The translations under genes and the position numbers were made by a program. Positions 35,323-47,330 of a DNA stretch of 64,000 nt are shown piece by piece. The notes below the pieces were generated by a model. The model did not search any database and was not told the DNA's origin. It saw only the letters and a program-made list of their open reading frames with translations. Location of the stretch: contig VZSE01006131.1 of assembly GCA_013398275.1 (NCBI GenBank), forward strand, positions 9,438 to 73,437, read 5' to 3'. Position 1 is the stretch's first letter. Every line of letters begins with the position of its first letter. The DNA comes from Promerops cafer. Its lineage: Eukaryota; Chordata; Aves; Passeriformes; Nectariniidae.

Positions 35323-38300
35323 GTGGAAAAAGCAGAATGAAAAGTATTATGAAGAGCCACAAATATATTATCTGGGGGATTTATTCACAGGTGATGTGTC
35401 CAGCTGTACAGCGGGATGAATGTATTCTTATTAATTATTAAATTGCTCAGATGGTCCTGCTCCCCAAACCTGACGTTTATTGAAAAAAAGTAATTGAAAA
35501 GGATTTGTCCAGTTCGACTCCCTGTGTTTGAGTGTTATATAACAGACTACTCCAGCCCTCTGCTCCCTCTCTCTCTCTCTCTCTGTGCTTTCAGGCTAAC
35601 ACACAGTTTATTGGGTATCAATAAAACATAAGAATTACTCCTGGTATAACAATAGCACTTCTTTGCAATATTCAGCCTGCTTAGCTCCCAGGAATAGCGT
35701 GCTAATGAGGGTGTGCAGTGTTTTGGACAGATGCTAGAGTGTTATGCTGGGCTGATAACTGCATCTCTTGGATCAAACACCGTGCTGGGATGACTCATGC
35801 CTTTTACTAATTTATAGGAGCAGTCTTCCTTGAAATCCCAATGTAAATATTATCACCCCGTTCTCTGTGAGTGACTATGGCCTTGAAGTCAACAAAAGTA
35901 ATGGGCACTCTGTGTGGCGTAACGAGTCACCAACATATTCCTTTTATTCCCTGGATGAATTTTGGGTTGTTATGCTTTGGTTTAATTTTTTTTCCCCCAG
36001 GGGCTGTATGAACACAAGGACCACATAGCCTGAAGAGGAGCAAAAGACAGTCCTCAAAGCAACACAAAAAGGCTGAACCTTAGTTTTGTAAAGACGGAGG
36101 CTGAAGCTGTATCACAAGCCAGATGGTTTGGACTCATGTCATTCTCTAAGTTAAAATCAAGGTTCATTTACTGTCTGTGTTTCCTTTAGAAGACAGTCCC
36201 CAAACAGGATGGTGTCCTGTTCACATCTGTCAGGAGTGATGAAATGAGGGTTTTAAAAGTCAGGCAGAGCTCAGTACATTGACTTTTCTATTTTGTCTGA
36301 AGAGGTGTTTGCAAATGTTTCTGTCTTCCTGGCTTGTATTGTTTTTTATGTTCCTGTGATTACCCAACGGTGTTCATGCACTGACATACCAAGATAAAAA
36401 TATCAAAGACCCTATTGTAATTTCTAAAGACATTGGGCAAACCTGAGCATGAAGACATGGTTCATATCTTCTCTCACTGACATACAGTGCTTTAGCTGAG
36501 CACAAAACCAGATTTCCTAATTGCATGAGCAAAGCCATTTTCTCAGTCTGTTTCAAGCACCTTTGCTTGTAGATCAGTGAGCACTGCTGTCCCCAGTGTG
36601 ACATCCCCACTCAAGCTCAGAGTCCTGCAGGACAGGATGGGACAACTCACCCAGTCATGGCCCTCTCCACTGATTCTAAATGGAAGGCAAATGACAAACT
36701 CAAACCATATGCCAGATCTTTAGGTAACTAAAAATAGATGAGAAGATCCCCCAAACTGGAACCGATGAGCAGTGAGCCGTCAGCAATGTGAAGCTGAGAT
36801 GTAAAATCTGAAAGACCCACATCCCATTGCTACCATTAATATCACAAACCGTGACAAATCTGGGTGTGCTGCCAGTAGTTTTATAAGGTAAATAGGCACC
36901 TCTTTTCCCCCATGTCTAGTAAGACAGCCATTTCAGGCAGATCCCCTTCCCTCAGATACTCCAGGCAACCCTCTGACCACAAGCTTGCCATGAGAGAGGC
37001 TCTTGCACGGCCTGTGTTAAGGCTACTTCAGACTTCAGATTGATTTTAATTCTCCCTTTTTTTTCTTTTTTTTCCCCCCCAGCATGTCCTGAGCTGCAGT
37101 GGCGCTGGCACCAGCTCCAGAAGTCAAAACGTTAAAGGACTGAAGTAGGTTGGGAAGGACTGACTTATGGCAAAGGGAAGGAGAATGAAACTGGGACACA
37201 AAGCATCTTCAGACCACTTGCTACTCAACACCATCTCTGCTGGGTTTGTTTATCTTCTGAAAACTAGCCATGTGCTGGAGGACATTCCCCTAGGAACTGC
37301 CTGGTCCTGACAGGCTAACTATCCCAGCAAGTGCACAGCAATTTAAGGCAGAAGCTCTAAGATCCTGGGTTCAGTCTCTAGGCTGAATAGCTCTGTTCTC
37401 ACTGTGCAAGTGCAGCCTTGCTCTGTGGTAAATCACAGCTACTCACCTGAAGCTGGCTGCAGTTTGTTGATAGATAAAGTACTCGTAGTCTATATACAGA
37501 ATGTGTGATTTGCACTAGAAATATAAATAGTTTTTCCCTGTATAAAAACCCCACCCAATTTAAAGGTATTGTCATGACCAAAATCACAGTTAGATTATTG
37601 CTGCTATCTAAAAGTAGGTTTTGAGGAGGTAATATTATGCATCTGTCTTTAGGAAGCGTTGCCAAAGCTTCCACTTTGAGAAACTCTTTCTGATGCACAC
37701 AATTACAAACTGCCCTCTTATATTTGCCACCTATACTGCTCCTTCTCTGGAAAAACTCCCAACAAACAAACCTCAGCAAAGAAACTCCTGCTCAAACAGC
37801 ATTTGAAAAAATGCCTCAAGGTTTCAGTAACCGTGTTGATGTCATGTGGATTGTACCCTGGTGTTTGAGGGGGACCACGTGCTGTGAAAGTGCCCCAGGG
37901 CAGACAGAGGTAAGAGCTGAGGTGCATAGTCTTGTGTTAGATATCTGTCTAGCTGACATGTTTGTATGTCAAAGCTGCCATGACTTCTGAAAATCAGTTT
38001 ATTATTCCCTTTGAAAGTGCATTTGCCTGTCATCAGGACCTACATGCTGATCAAAATTTTGAAGTCACCAGAGGTCTCACAATCCCCACTAATGATGAAT
38101 GGGACATATGAATGCACATGGAAAAACCTGAACTACTGTCCCTGGTGTTTTTTTGGACATGCTGTTCACACATAATTCTCCCTAAAGGTAGTATGGACTT
38201 GTGAATGCTCAGCTTCCACAAAAGCAATGGGTGAAGAAGGTGGTATAATGAGAGTCTGTACTGGAAGCAGGGAGGAAGGAAATGCTGAAGAGGAGCACGA

Positions 38301-38713
38301 CTGCTATGCTGGGGAATATAGCACAATGCGTGTACTTGCTCGGGGCTTGATTTAAAAAGAAATCTGTTTCCAAAGAAAACAATGAGATTTTTACGTTTTG
38401 ACTGACCAAAGCCTTGATGCTGTTCCACAGCATGAGAGCAGCACCCTTCCTTAGAAAGACATCAGCAGTCCCATGTGGCTATTTCTGCTTTTGTAGTGAG
38501 AGAGAAAATGGTAAGTGAAAGAAAGAAAATGAAGTGCCTCTGACAAGGAAACAATGTGCCAGAAGCAACTCCTTTAAATACAGAAAGGCAAAAGGACAGA
38601 ACTTGATCAATTCTCCATCTGTTTTGTGTTTGTTTGTTGGGGCTTTTTACCATCTAGTATTTTACCTTGTATTTATTTCTTTTTCCTCTTGAAATATTGT
38701 GCTTTACAGTAAG
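35323..38713. other. Single-copy non-coding DNA, candidate conserved block at 35.38-36.0 kb
   Basis: About 3.4 kb without a gene. The first 650 bases carry AT-rich homeodomain-like words (TTATTAATTATTAAATTG near 35429) and an AP-1/MAF-type TGACTCA near 35793, and look constrained by eye. The rest is unremarkable; the longest frame is 126 codons on the minus strand at 37399-37779 and resembles nothing known. Confidence 0.55.
35566..35584. repeat. Short (CT)n tract
   Basis: About nine CT dinucleotides preceded by TCTGCTCC and followed by GTGCTTTCAGG. Confidence 0.95.
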
Positions 38714-39625
38714 AAATCATAAAACTGTAGAGGTTAGAGATGCAAGAAGCCTATTAGATCATCTGCTCCACTGCTCTTGGCCAGCAGAGAATTGCTCCCT
38801 ATGGTACACTTTCTAATGTTTTGTCCAGCCTTGTTGTAAAAATCCTGAGTGACCAGGCGTCCACCAGATCCCCCAGCAGCTTTTCTACAGCTGAGTACAT
38901 CTTGAAAGATTTTGCTGCTGCTCAGCCTATGATTTCATGTTGCTAGTTTCACCCCATTTGGCACTTCTGTTTGTATGTAGTAGTCTAAAGTGTTACCTCC
39001 CCTTTGGCATTCCTGTCTTCTGAATCTATACCTGCTTAGCATGGAGTCACAGAAAAACAGGGCTCAAAGCACCTTTGCTGTTCATACACACAGAGCTTTT
39101 AAATCTGCTTTGTAAGGCTGTCTGTCTAGAGTCCTTATATTTTTTATGTTTTCCCTCCTTTTACCAATTTGTCCATGCACAGCAACTCCTGCAACTGGGT
39201 GTATTATTCCAGATACATTTGCACTAAAATGATGTAGAAAATAGATCCCTATTGCCTTTGATTCAACTATCAAGAGAACTTCACCCTAAAATTGCATCAG
39301 CATATTTGCAGCCAAACTGTAATGTGCACTTATGTTCAATTGGCCACCCACTCTCATTGCACAGTGTTTCAGTATTCCTGCTAGCAGTTTGCCACTGACT
39401 GCGAGTGTTTTGGAGGATTTTGCCTCAGGTATATTTTCATGCTTACAAGTGGAAACGCATCTTGTTATTTTCTCTTGTAATGTCCCCAGACTCCAGTAGG
39501 TCACTCTGTGTTATTTCCATATTCTGACTCACCTTTCAAGTCCTCCCAGGCCAGGGTCATCTGTGAGAGCCATTTGTGTATAGCTCATATTTCCTATATT
39601 ATTAATAAGGACACTAAATCACAGT
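38714..39625 (-). mobile_element. Ancient CR1/L3-type LINE, RT to 3' end
   Basis: The plus strand starts AAATCATAAAACTGTAGAGG and continues ATTAGATCATCTGCTCCACT, the degraded reverse complement of a CR1/L3 3' end. About 490 bases further on, TATTCCAGATACATTTGCAC corresponds to the family's TACTCCAGATGTGG-type segment. At about 890 bases, ATTATTAATAAGGACACTAA corresponds to the ATTCATGAAGGTGTTGAA segment. The same landmarks have nearly the same spacing in the young copy at 22915-23860, which supports one colinear, very old element. Divergence is high and no frame survives. The right limit is approximate. Confidence 0.65.
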
Positions 39626-40054
39626 GTTTCTGACACAAAAAATGTCATTGTGGTTTTTTCTTTTATTAGACGACTCTGATGTGTTGCGTAGTGCTTTCTC
39701 CCCTCCCTATGCATCTTTTGCTTTCCAGTTCAGATTCTTCTTTCTCCTGGAATGATGACACTGCCCTTTGTACCTATTTTCTCTTTTCCCCATTATGCTT
39801 TTTTTCAGAGGATTTTTTGTTGTTGTTCTTGTCTTTCATGTTTTCTTTCATATTATTTACAGATGTATTTTAGTAAAATAGAATTAGAAGCAATGTTCTG
39901 GATCACTGAATACAGATCTCAATTATTACAGAGAGCTATGCCATGAAATCCCTTTAAAATATTAATTGAGTTCCAGTTTGATGAAACTGTGAAACCAATT
40001 AAGTTTTCTGGTCCTTCTGTTTCTACTACACAGCCATTCTCCAGCTATCCTGCT
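39626..40054. other. AT- and T-rich non-coding DNA between two old CR1 pieces
   Basis: About 430 bases, pyrimidine-rich near 39690-39860. It may include more of the flanking old LINE sequence, too diverged for me to recognise. Confidence 0.5.
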
Positions 40055-40270
40055 TGGACAGTTAAAATCCTTCTTCAGAATTCCAGACTGAATTTGCTTA
40101 TGACTAGTTTTTATCTTTTGTCCAGGTGACAACATAGTCCTGGATCTTCATTAGCTCTTGCTTTCCCTTTCCCACCTTCAGCATATTTATGGATGGCAAT
40201 CAGATTCTTTTTCAGCATTTGCTTTCTGAGTTTATACATGCCAAACTCTGCTCTAAGCTGACTGATAAAA
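40055..40270 (-). mobile_element. Ancient CR1/L3-type LINE fragment
   Basis: The plus strand shows, in order, TTCCAGACTGAATTTGCTTA, CTTTTGTCCAGGTGACA, ATATTTATGGATGGCAATCA and TCTGAGTTTATACATGCCAA. These match the order of antisense CR1/L3 landmarks (TTCCAACCTAAA, CTTGTCCT, a TATTTGAAGACTGTCATCA-type segment, TCTCTAGACTAAACATGCCC-type). The spacing between the first and last landmark is about 135 bases, as in intact copies. It is a second old copy or a rearranged part of the one at 38714-39625. Confidence 0.58.
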
Positions 40271-43200
40271 GGCAGTGTAAAAACAGCTGGATTAGGCTGT
40301 AGAAAGATGTCCTGGGCATGGAGTTTTGAATGGGCTGATTAATACCACTTCCTTGCAGGAAGTAGTACAAATCTTTTCAGGAAAACATCATGTTGTTGTA
40401 ACTGTAAGCACTGAATTTATGGTTCATTACCATATAATACATATATAAATATAACTTCTTTTAGACTTCACTCGTGTAGCTGTTTCCATTCCCTGGATAT
40501 TCCTAACAGTTCTTCATTTGCCTGGTCTAGTTTTAAGCTGCCTTCTGAAACATGAGTAATTACAGTTGCATGCAAAAGTCCGGATTAAGTCTCCAAAACA
40601 GTTGTATTCATGTATCAAGTGGAAATAACTTAGTTGTCCTATCTTACCTATGGAAATGTCATAGCTATGGTGAACTGACTGTGCCCACCCAGCTCTTTCT
40701 TCTCTGTCATTTCCAGTTAGCAAACTTCAGCTCACAGCTGGGTTTTTGTCAAGTGGATAAACTCATATGTCATGCTACTGCACCTCTTTCATGCTACTGC
40801 ACCTCTTTCTGTTCATCTAGCCCATGAGTTAACACAGCCCTTCCACTCCTTTGGAAGTCTGACCTGGTCCTCATTCTTAGGGCAATGCCTCCCAACTTCT
40901 AATATTCCCTCCTGTTGCTCCTGACTTACTGAATTTCCTGTTTTCCCCAGTATTTGTATTATTCTGGAGTTTGGTGCCTTTGTACAGCTCCAGTTCATGA
41001 CCATCCCAAATTCAGAAAGCTTCTTTCACAAGGGATCCCAGACTTCCTTTGTGGCTGTAAGTCCATTGGTCATAAGCAACAGTGTCTTGGGTCTACCTAG
41101 TAAAGGGCAACTTTTGGGGTTTCTGCATGCACTTTTTTTTAAACTCTAAAATGTTTTTTTCTTCTTCCTAAAGCTTCTGTTCACCCTATCTGCACAGTTA
41201 TCATGTCCAGTGCTGGTTGTGCAATATAACAGTGTCACTTCCCCATTGTACCATAGGATCAATTGTGTTATGACCCTATTACAGAATAGTAGTCAGTCTC
41301 CTGTTGAATATGTGTGGTGTTTAAATAAATAATTTGATTATTTGATACCAACAGATATTTTTGTGTCCTTTCCCAATTGTTTGTTGCTTTTAGTGCAATT
41401 TTAAGAAGTGTGTTTGTAAAATAAAAAACTCCTTTGTAAGCAGTATAAAATTTCGTATAAAACAAATTGCTGTTTTCCCTTAAAAGTATGTCACAGAACC
41501 AGTTACATTACTTGTTTGAGAACCTTTGTTGTACAGCAAGGAAAAATGTTAATATTGATAAATAGTTAATAATTTGTACCCATTTTAGCAGATGTGTATG
41601 AGGACTGGACAGGAAAAAAACCTAGCAGTACCATTTTCTATTATAGAACCATGTCGATTTGGCCAAATTCCAGTCTGAACAGCAAAATAGCTCTGATATC
41701 AGACTATCCTGTTTTAAACTATCCTGGTTTTTGGAATTAAATATTAAGGTTTCTAGTTTTGAAGGCATTGTGTTCCTTTGAATTGTTTAATTGTGTATTC
41801 TATTTTATATTGTAACAACGTTTCTGAGAAGTAAAATAAAAAATGAAGTATCATTGCTTAAATGTATTTTGAGCAACTTAAATCTTCAAAAAGCTTTTGT
41901 GAAGAATTCAGAAGCATAAGGGTTTCATGGTGAAAACTTACATGAAGACCTTGAAAATTTACATTAATCAGAATTTCTTTTCTCTGCACAGCTTCAATCT
42001 CAACATAAAAATGCTCAAAAATTCAGCACAGCCTACTGTAGCTAGTAGTCCTGGGTTGTTTCTTACCAAGGACTTGAAGATCTAGACAATAATATTGGAG
42101 ATTATTCTGCCTGTCTGTCTAGACAGATGCAGTTTTTCTGCCCATGTATAGATTATGCAGCCACACACCCCATCCTGCAGGTGGTTCTCTACAGAGATGA
42201 GATGTTTCTTTTCCTAAAATGAGCTGTCAACATGTTTATCTGTAATAGCATCAGTAACAAGCTCAGAAAGAAGAATGAGTAAAACTTGTCAGGAATACAC
42301 ATTGTACAGCCTAACTCCCGGCTGCGATTCCAACTGCCTCTTTTGCAAGAAAGTTGCCTTTGTCTTCATTTTCACCTATACCTCATCAATTCACATATCA
42401 AGTTCTAGAAATTACAGTTTTTAATATCCAGCCCCCAAGTGTTTCTGTGGAGAAAACAATGTGCTGAAGGCCTTAATTATGGAAAGAAATCTAAAGCGCA
42501 ACTGTCGTAAGAAGTTTTTGAGCCACATAACAAAATTAGTAAGGTTAAAAAACAGAAAGAAAATACAATGGGATTTAAGAAGCACTTATTTTGAGTTCTC
42601 ACCTGTTCTTTGCCTGAAAACCAAGAAAGAAATATTAAGTATATATAAATACATAGCTCTCCTTTAAACAAAGCTGTGAGGAAAATCTTTTCAAATACCT
42701 TTATTCCATGTTCTCTTCTCGTTTACTTTTTTTGTCTCTCTTGTATGTGCTCTCTGGTGTCACAAAATAAAAGGCTTCTGGTCCCTTCATCTTTTGTTCT
42801 ATTTTACCCTGATATCAAGTTACAGTGAACTAATTTGATCATTCTCATTTAACAGTGACATCTGTAAACATCAAAACCCTAGTGTTGTTGTATTAGATGT
42901 TTTTTTTTACATGAGAGCAGAGTCTTCTCTCTGTACTTTGGGAGTCCACCCTGACCAACCAGAGGGTACCCACCAGGACAGCCATTAACTGGGGGCTCGT
43001 CATGTTGTCTCACCAACCTCTTCCTGGGAGGTCAGTGCCACCACTGTGGTCAACAGCAAACCAAGACAAATCCCATCATCCTTCTACCTTCTACCCTTTC
43101 CCTTCTTTATCCTGCAGCCTCATTCCAGAAGGGAGCATCTTGTATAGTTTGTGGTTTTGCCTGCTCTGGTGGGCTCTGAGCTCAGTTGGGCTCATGGACC

Positions 43201-45499
43201 TCTAATGACCTGACTAGATATTCCCAGCTCCTTAGATACTTTTTTCCCTCTTGAAAACTGAAGGGGAAAAAAAAAATCAGTGAAAGGAATTGGCAGAAAT
43301 CTGTGCTTTGACTATCCTCTCCTCCTCCCTCCTGGATAGATATCTCTCTTGGACAGAAGCAGGCTCTGAGTAATGGGGACCATAGTTCAGATGATTTGTA
43401 AATGTCCTGCAGTGACAAGTTTGACTTATATCTCAAGTTCTTCTTGTTCTCTCCCTCACACAGCTGCTCTGTGCCTGCAGAATAGCAGGGCCCCCTAAGC
43501 TCGTCTTGCAGCACCAAAACCAGCCCATGCAGATGAGGTCTTCAACACTTGCCTGATCCAGGTCACTGCACAAAGACATGCCAGCCTGTCAGGCTCTTGT
43601 TATTTTGGAAATGACCCACCATGGTTTCTGCACCACTAATTGGCGATGATCCATTTCCTGCTTTATGCATTCATCTCCTCCTTCTGCTGCCTGGTCCAAG
43701 AGATGCCAAGTGCATCATTTACGGCATAGTACATTGAACTTGGACTTAATGTGAAGAGTATTAGACAGAGATTTGGATTAGGTTTGAGATCAGGATCGCT
43801 TTGTGATAATCTCTGCAATTGTTCTTACCAAATCATCTTACTGCCTACAGTGATGACACTCCTGGAGTGAAATGTAGGAAGAAAATATATACAACTCCAG
43901 GCAACAGAGTTCCATCAGAGATGGCTTTGGCCCAAGGACTTATGCAAAACAGATTTGTAATGTTGCAAAATTGTATTTTTCCTTTCAAGGAGGGAAAAAG
44001 CAACAGTTGATTCTGCCATGAAGCTGCAAGCCCGAAAGACGGAGGAGTGGAAACTTCAGTGTCTTTAACAGCGCTAATCCACACCTATGGACCTGTGAAC
44101 CATATTTGCAATCAAAGGCTTGTGAAATACGTTGCAGTGGGCTGAATATTTTAAGTACAATACAGGAAAATTCCTGCTAAAATCAATGGGCATTTTTTCT
44201 TAATCAGATTTATGGGATTGGTTACTGCTTGAAAAACTACTGTTCTTCATCTCTAAAGACCCTCTCTGATGGGCTCCTCTTCTTTACCTGCTGCTCTTCT
44301 TTACATCTATGAGATCACTGCGCTACCTGGATGGTGACATGCTGAGTGTGTGACTGAGAGAGACTGGGACTCTCAGCAGAGCTGTAAAGCCTGGTTGGGC
44401 TCTTGTGACTGCACAAGTAAGAGGCTGTGCATGTGCCTGAGCTTGGCCTGCACAGCACATGGCCTGAACATCATCCCCATTCCCAGACCTGCCACTCCAT
44501 TGTCAACCTCTGATGATAAAACAGGCATCTCAGATAGAAACTGCTGCCTCTAATTTTGAAAGAAATTCTGGGTCTGACTTCAGGTTTATTCTGAGATAAA
44601 AGTAGAAATGCTCAAACATTTTGTCCTGTACTTGCTTCGCCTGTACAATCAAACAGAAATTATTACTGTGGTATTTGTATGGCTGCCTCAGAAGCCAAAA
44701 TCCTTATTAACTCACTCTGTTGCTAAAATTAAGAAAGCAAATCTATCAATCAGCCTTTTATACCCTCCAGGTCCATCATGTCTCTAGTTTAAGGAGAAAA
44801 AAAAGAAACAAGAGGGTAGACGATATTCTAATGGGTAAAGCAAGTACCCTTTGCACAAGTGGCCTTTAGGCTGAGCATATGCATTTGACATACTCATTTT
44901 CTTAAGCTGTTTATTTTCATGGATCTCTCCTCTGTGGCTGACATGTGTGTATTGGAATCAGTTCTGTCTTATCATCATTGCCATGGTTACCTTATCATCA
45001 TTATTGTATGTATGTGTTGCTATATTACTACTGCAGATGTCTTAACAAAATTCCCTAAAGCAAAATGATCCCAGAACTTACTCTGTACACATCCCTAACT
45101 ACTAAGCACTGATATCTTTTATAATCTGTTTCCCAGCTAAAACAAAGATGGCTTGAACTTCTCTGCTGAAATAAAGCTGTTTGCCCTTTCTGGGTAGAGA
45201 ACAAATTACTCCATGCATCATCTTCAGCATAAGCCGATTCCTTACCTCAAGTGCAAAAAAAACCCCCCTCCTATTTAACTGAGCTTCTCAGCAGCCTGAT
45301 TTGCCTTTATTTGCATTACTACATTTCTAAAAATCACAAGATTGTTGGTATCTGCAGCAGGGAAGTCATGTCAGCCTCTGAAATGAGGCTATCATGAGAC
45401 AGCAAACATAGAGATCATTACAGCAGGGTAGGACACATCTCAAAGCCCAGGACAGAGAGAAGTTTGAGTTTGGGATGAAAAGATCTTTGCTGGGGGCAC
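40271..45499. other. Single-copy non-coding DNA, no gene seen
   Basis: About 5.2 kb, AT-rich between 41250 and 42680. Frames of at most 111 codons; none resembles a known protein. No interspersed repeat was recognised. Confidence 0.6.
40771..40808. repeat. Tandem duplication, 19 bp x 2
   Basis: CATGCTACTGCACCTCTTT is present twice, perfectly, at 40771-40789 and 40790-40808. Confidence 0.95.
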
Positions 45500-45947
45500 C
45501 ATGCTACAGGGCCACAAAAATTATCCTATCAAGACAGGCTGAGAGAGTTGGAATTGTTCAGCCTGGAGAAGAGAAGCCTCCAGGGAGATCTTACTTTGGC
45601 CTTTCAACACTTAAAAGGAGCTAATAAGAAAGATAGGGAAAGACTTTACAGTAGGGCCTGTAGCAATAGGACAAGGAAAAATGTTTTGAAACCTAAAGAG
45701 GGTAGATTCAGGCTAGATACAAGGAAGAAATTTTTTATGATGAAGGCGGTGAAACACTGGAACAGATTCACCAGAGAGTCTGTAGATGCCTCATCCCTGG
45801 AAACACTTAGGAGCAGGCAGGATGGAGCTCTGAGCAACCTGATCTAGTTGAAGACATCCCTGCTTATTGCATGGGGGGTTGGACTAGATAACTTTTAAAG
45901 GTGCCTTCTGACCCAAACCCTTCTATGATTCAGTGATTCTATGAATT
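45500..45947 (+). mobile_element. CR1 LINE, 3' fragment
   Basis: The plus-strand reading frame at 45548-45847 gives MELFSLEKRSLQGDLTLAFQ, then KGANKKDRERLYSRACSNR, GRFRLDTRKKFFMMKAVKHW and ESVDASSLETLRSRQDGALS, ending in NLI and a stop. This is the CR1 ORF2 C-terminal region, unusually still open over its last 99 codons. The 3' UTR follows and ends CTTCTATGATTCAGTGATTC then TATGA, the family's terminal ATTCTATGA repeat. The 5' end is truncated near the RATKMI-type block. Confidence 0.95.
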
Positions 45948-47149
45948 CCTTCAGAACAGAACTGGGAAAGCCAGATCCTAATACCTGGTTTTAATCCAAA
46001 TTATGTAACTTCTTAAGGACAAATGAATGTAGAACTCTTATTATAAAGAGTGACTGTAACTTAGCTTAGCACTAACTACCAGGTTTCCTATCCCATTTAT
46101 CTTTATTATAAGAACCAATCCTTACTACATGCACAGGCAGAGGCTTTGAATATGTTATGATAATGAATGCCATTACGAGGTTAGAGTACAGTGGTGTGAA
46201 GAAAGTGATTCATCACTGGGAAAAGACAAACAAATAGATTTATTGGATGATACATTGCCTAGATGCACGATTCTAGGTTTATAAACAAGGGGTTATATAT
46301 TTTTCCACAGCTATAATCTAATATTTCCTAACTGGAGAGTACCAAGTACAGTTAAGATATTTATAATAATTCCAATGATAAGAGAAATGAAATCTTAAAG
46401 AAATACAAGTCAATAGCAGAACCTCTAATAAGAGGGGACATGGTAGTAGTAATTTAGCAGTGAAATTTTTCTTCTTAAGCTAAGGATGACTGGCAATTTG
46501 TAAGTGCAGCTAACTGACCATCTTCTAAGTGGAAGTGGAAACTGGGAAACAAGGTCATCATGATACAGTAAGTATAGAGAGCATCATAATTTTTAACCAA
46601 AGGCAAAAGGAAAGAACTACTATTTTTTGTAAAATTGTCATAGCACTGTAGGGATATTGCTCTATCCTCTGCTGACATCCAGGAAGTTTTCTCTGAATGT
46701 TTGTTATAGCCATTGCAGCTTTGGGCTGCCTCAGGGGTTCTGATTTGCTAGGAAGGTCCAGCTGACCGATTGCTAACTTGGGAATATCTTGGCATTGGAA
46801 GAAGGTCACCATTTCAGAATGGCAGACGCAGCAGGGCTCTTGCTGCCAGCCACTCTCTCCTGAAGCATCACTGAGGGGCTGAGTGTGGATGGGTAGAATT
46901 CTCCCAACAGAGACAACGTTTTAGCTCTAAAAAATTAAATTGCTTAGGCAGCAGTCGTTTTTCTATCTTTACCATTCATCTGGGAAATATGGATTGTGTT
47001 CATTATACCAAACAACTTTCCAGGGTCCATGCTCTCTAGAAAATTTTGTTGACATTCAGGCTGGGTTGCCCCCTCCCTGTAGCAGAAGCTGGCATGCCCC
47101 AGATGGTGAGATGCTTTTCTTTCTCTGGGATTCACTGGAGTGAGTCCAG
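45948..47149. other. Single-copy non-coding DNA, no gene seen
   Basis: About 1.2 kb with no recognised repeat except a possible 30-base plus-strand CR1-like piece at its very end (47128-47160; see findings). Confidence 0.6.
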
Positions 47150-47330
47150 AAGAGGGACACGAAGATGCTTCCTGAATGCCCTTCAGTATGTCAATGTCTC
47201 TTGTGTACTGGGGAGCCCAGACCAGAACCTAGTACTTCAGACATCTCACCAGGGCTACACAGAGAGGAAGGATCACCTCCCTCACGTGCTGGCAATGTTC
47301 TTTGCAATGGGACTACTGTTCAGATCCCCC
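47150..47330 (-). mobile_element. CR1 LINE fragment
   Basis: The plus strand reads CAGTATGTCAATGTCTCTTG, TACTGGGGAGCCCAGACC, GTACTTCAGACATCTCACCA, GGGCTACACAGAGAGGAAGG and ATCACCTCCCTCACGTGCTG. This is the reverse complement of the CR1 segment encoding the region around Y.SALVRPHLEYCVQFWAP and the DIE.LE.VQRRA block. It has neither a 3' end nor the RT core, so it is an isolated internal fragment. Confidence 0.8.

Noticed and set aside
37320..37390. A second tRNA-SINE B box (GGGTTCAGTCTC)
   Set aside because: No matching A box upstream and the B box deviates from consensus.
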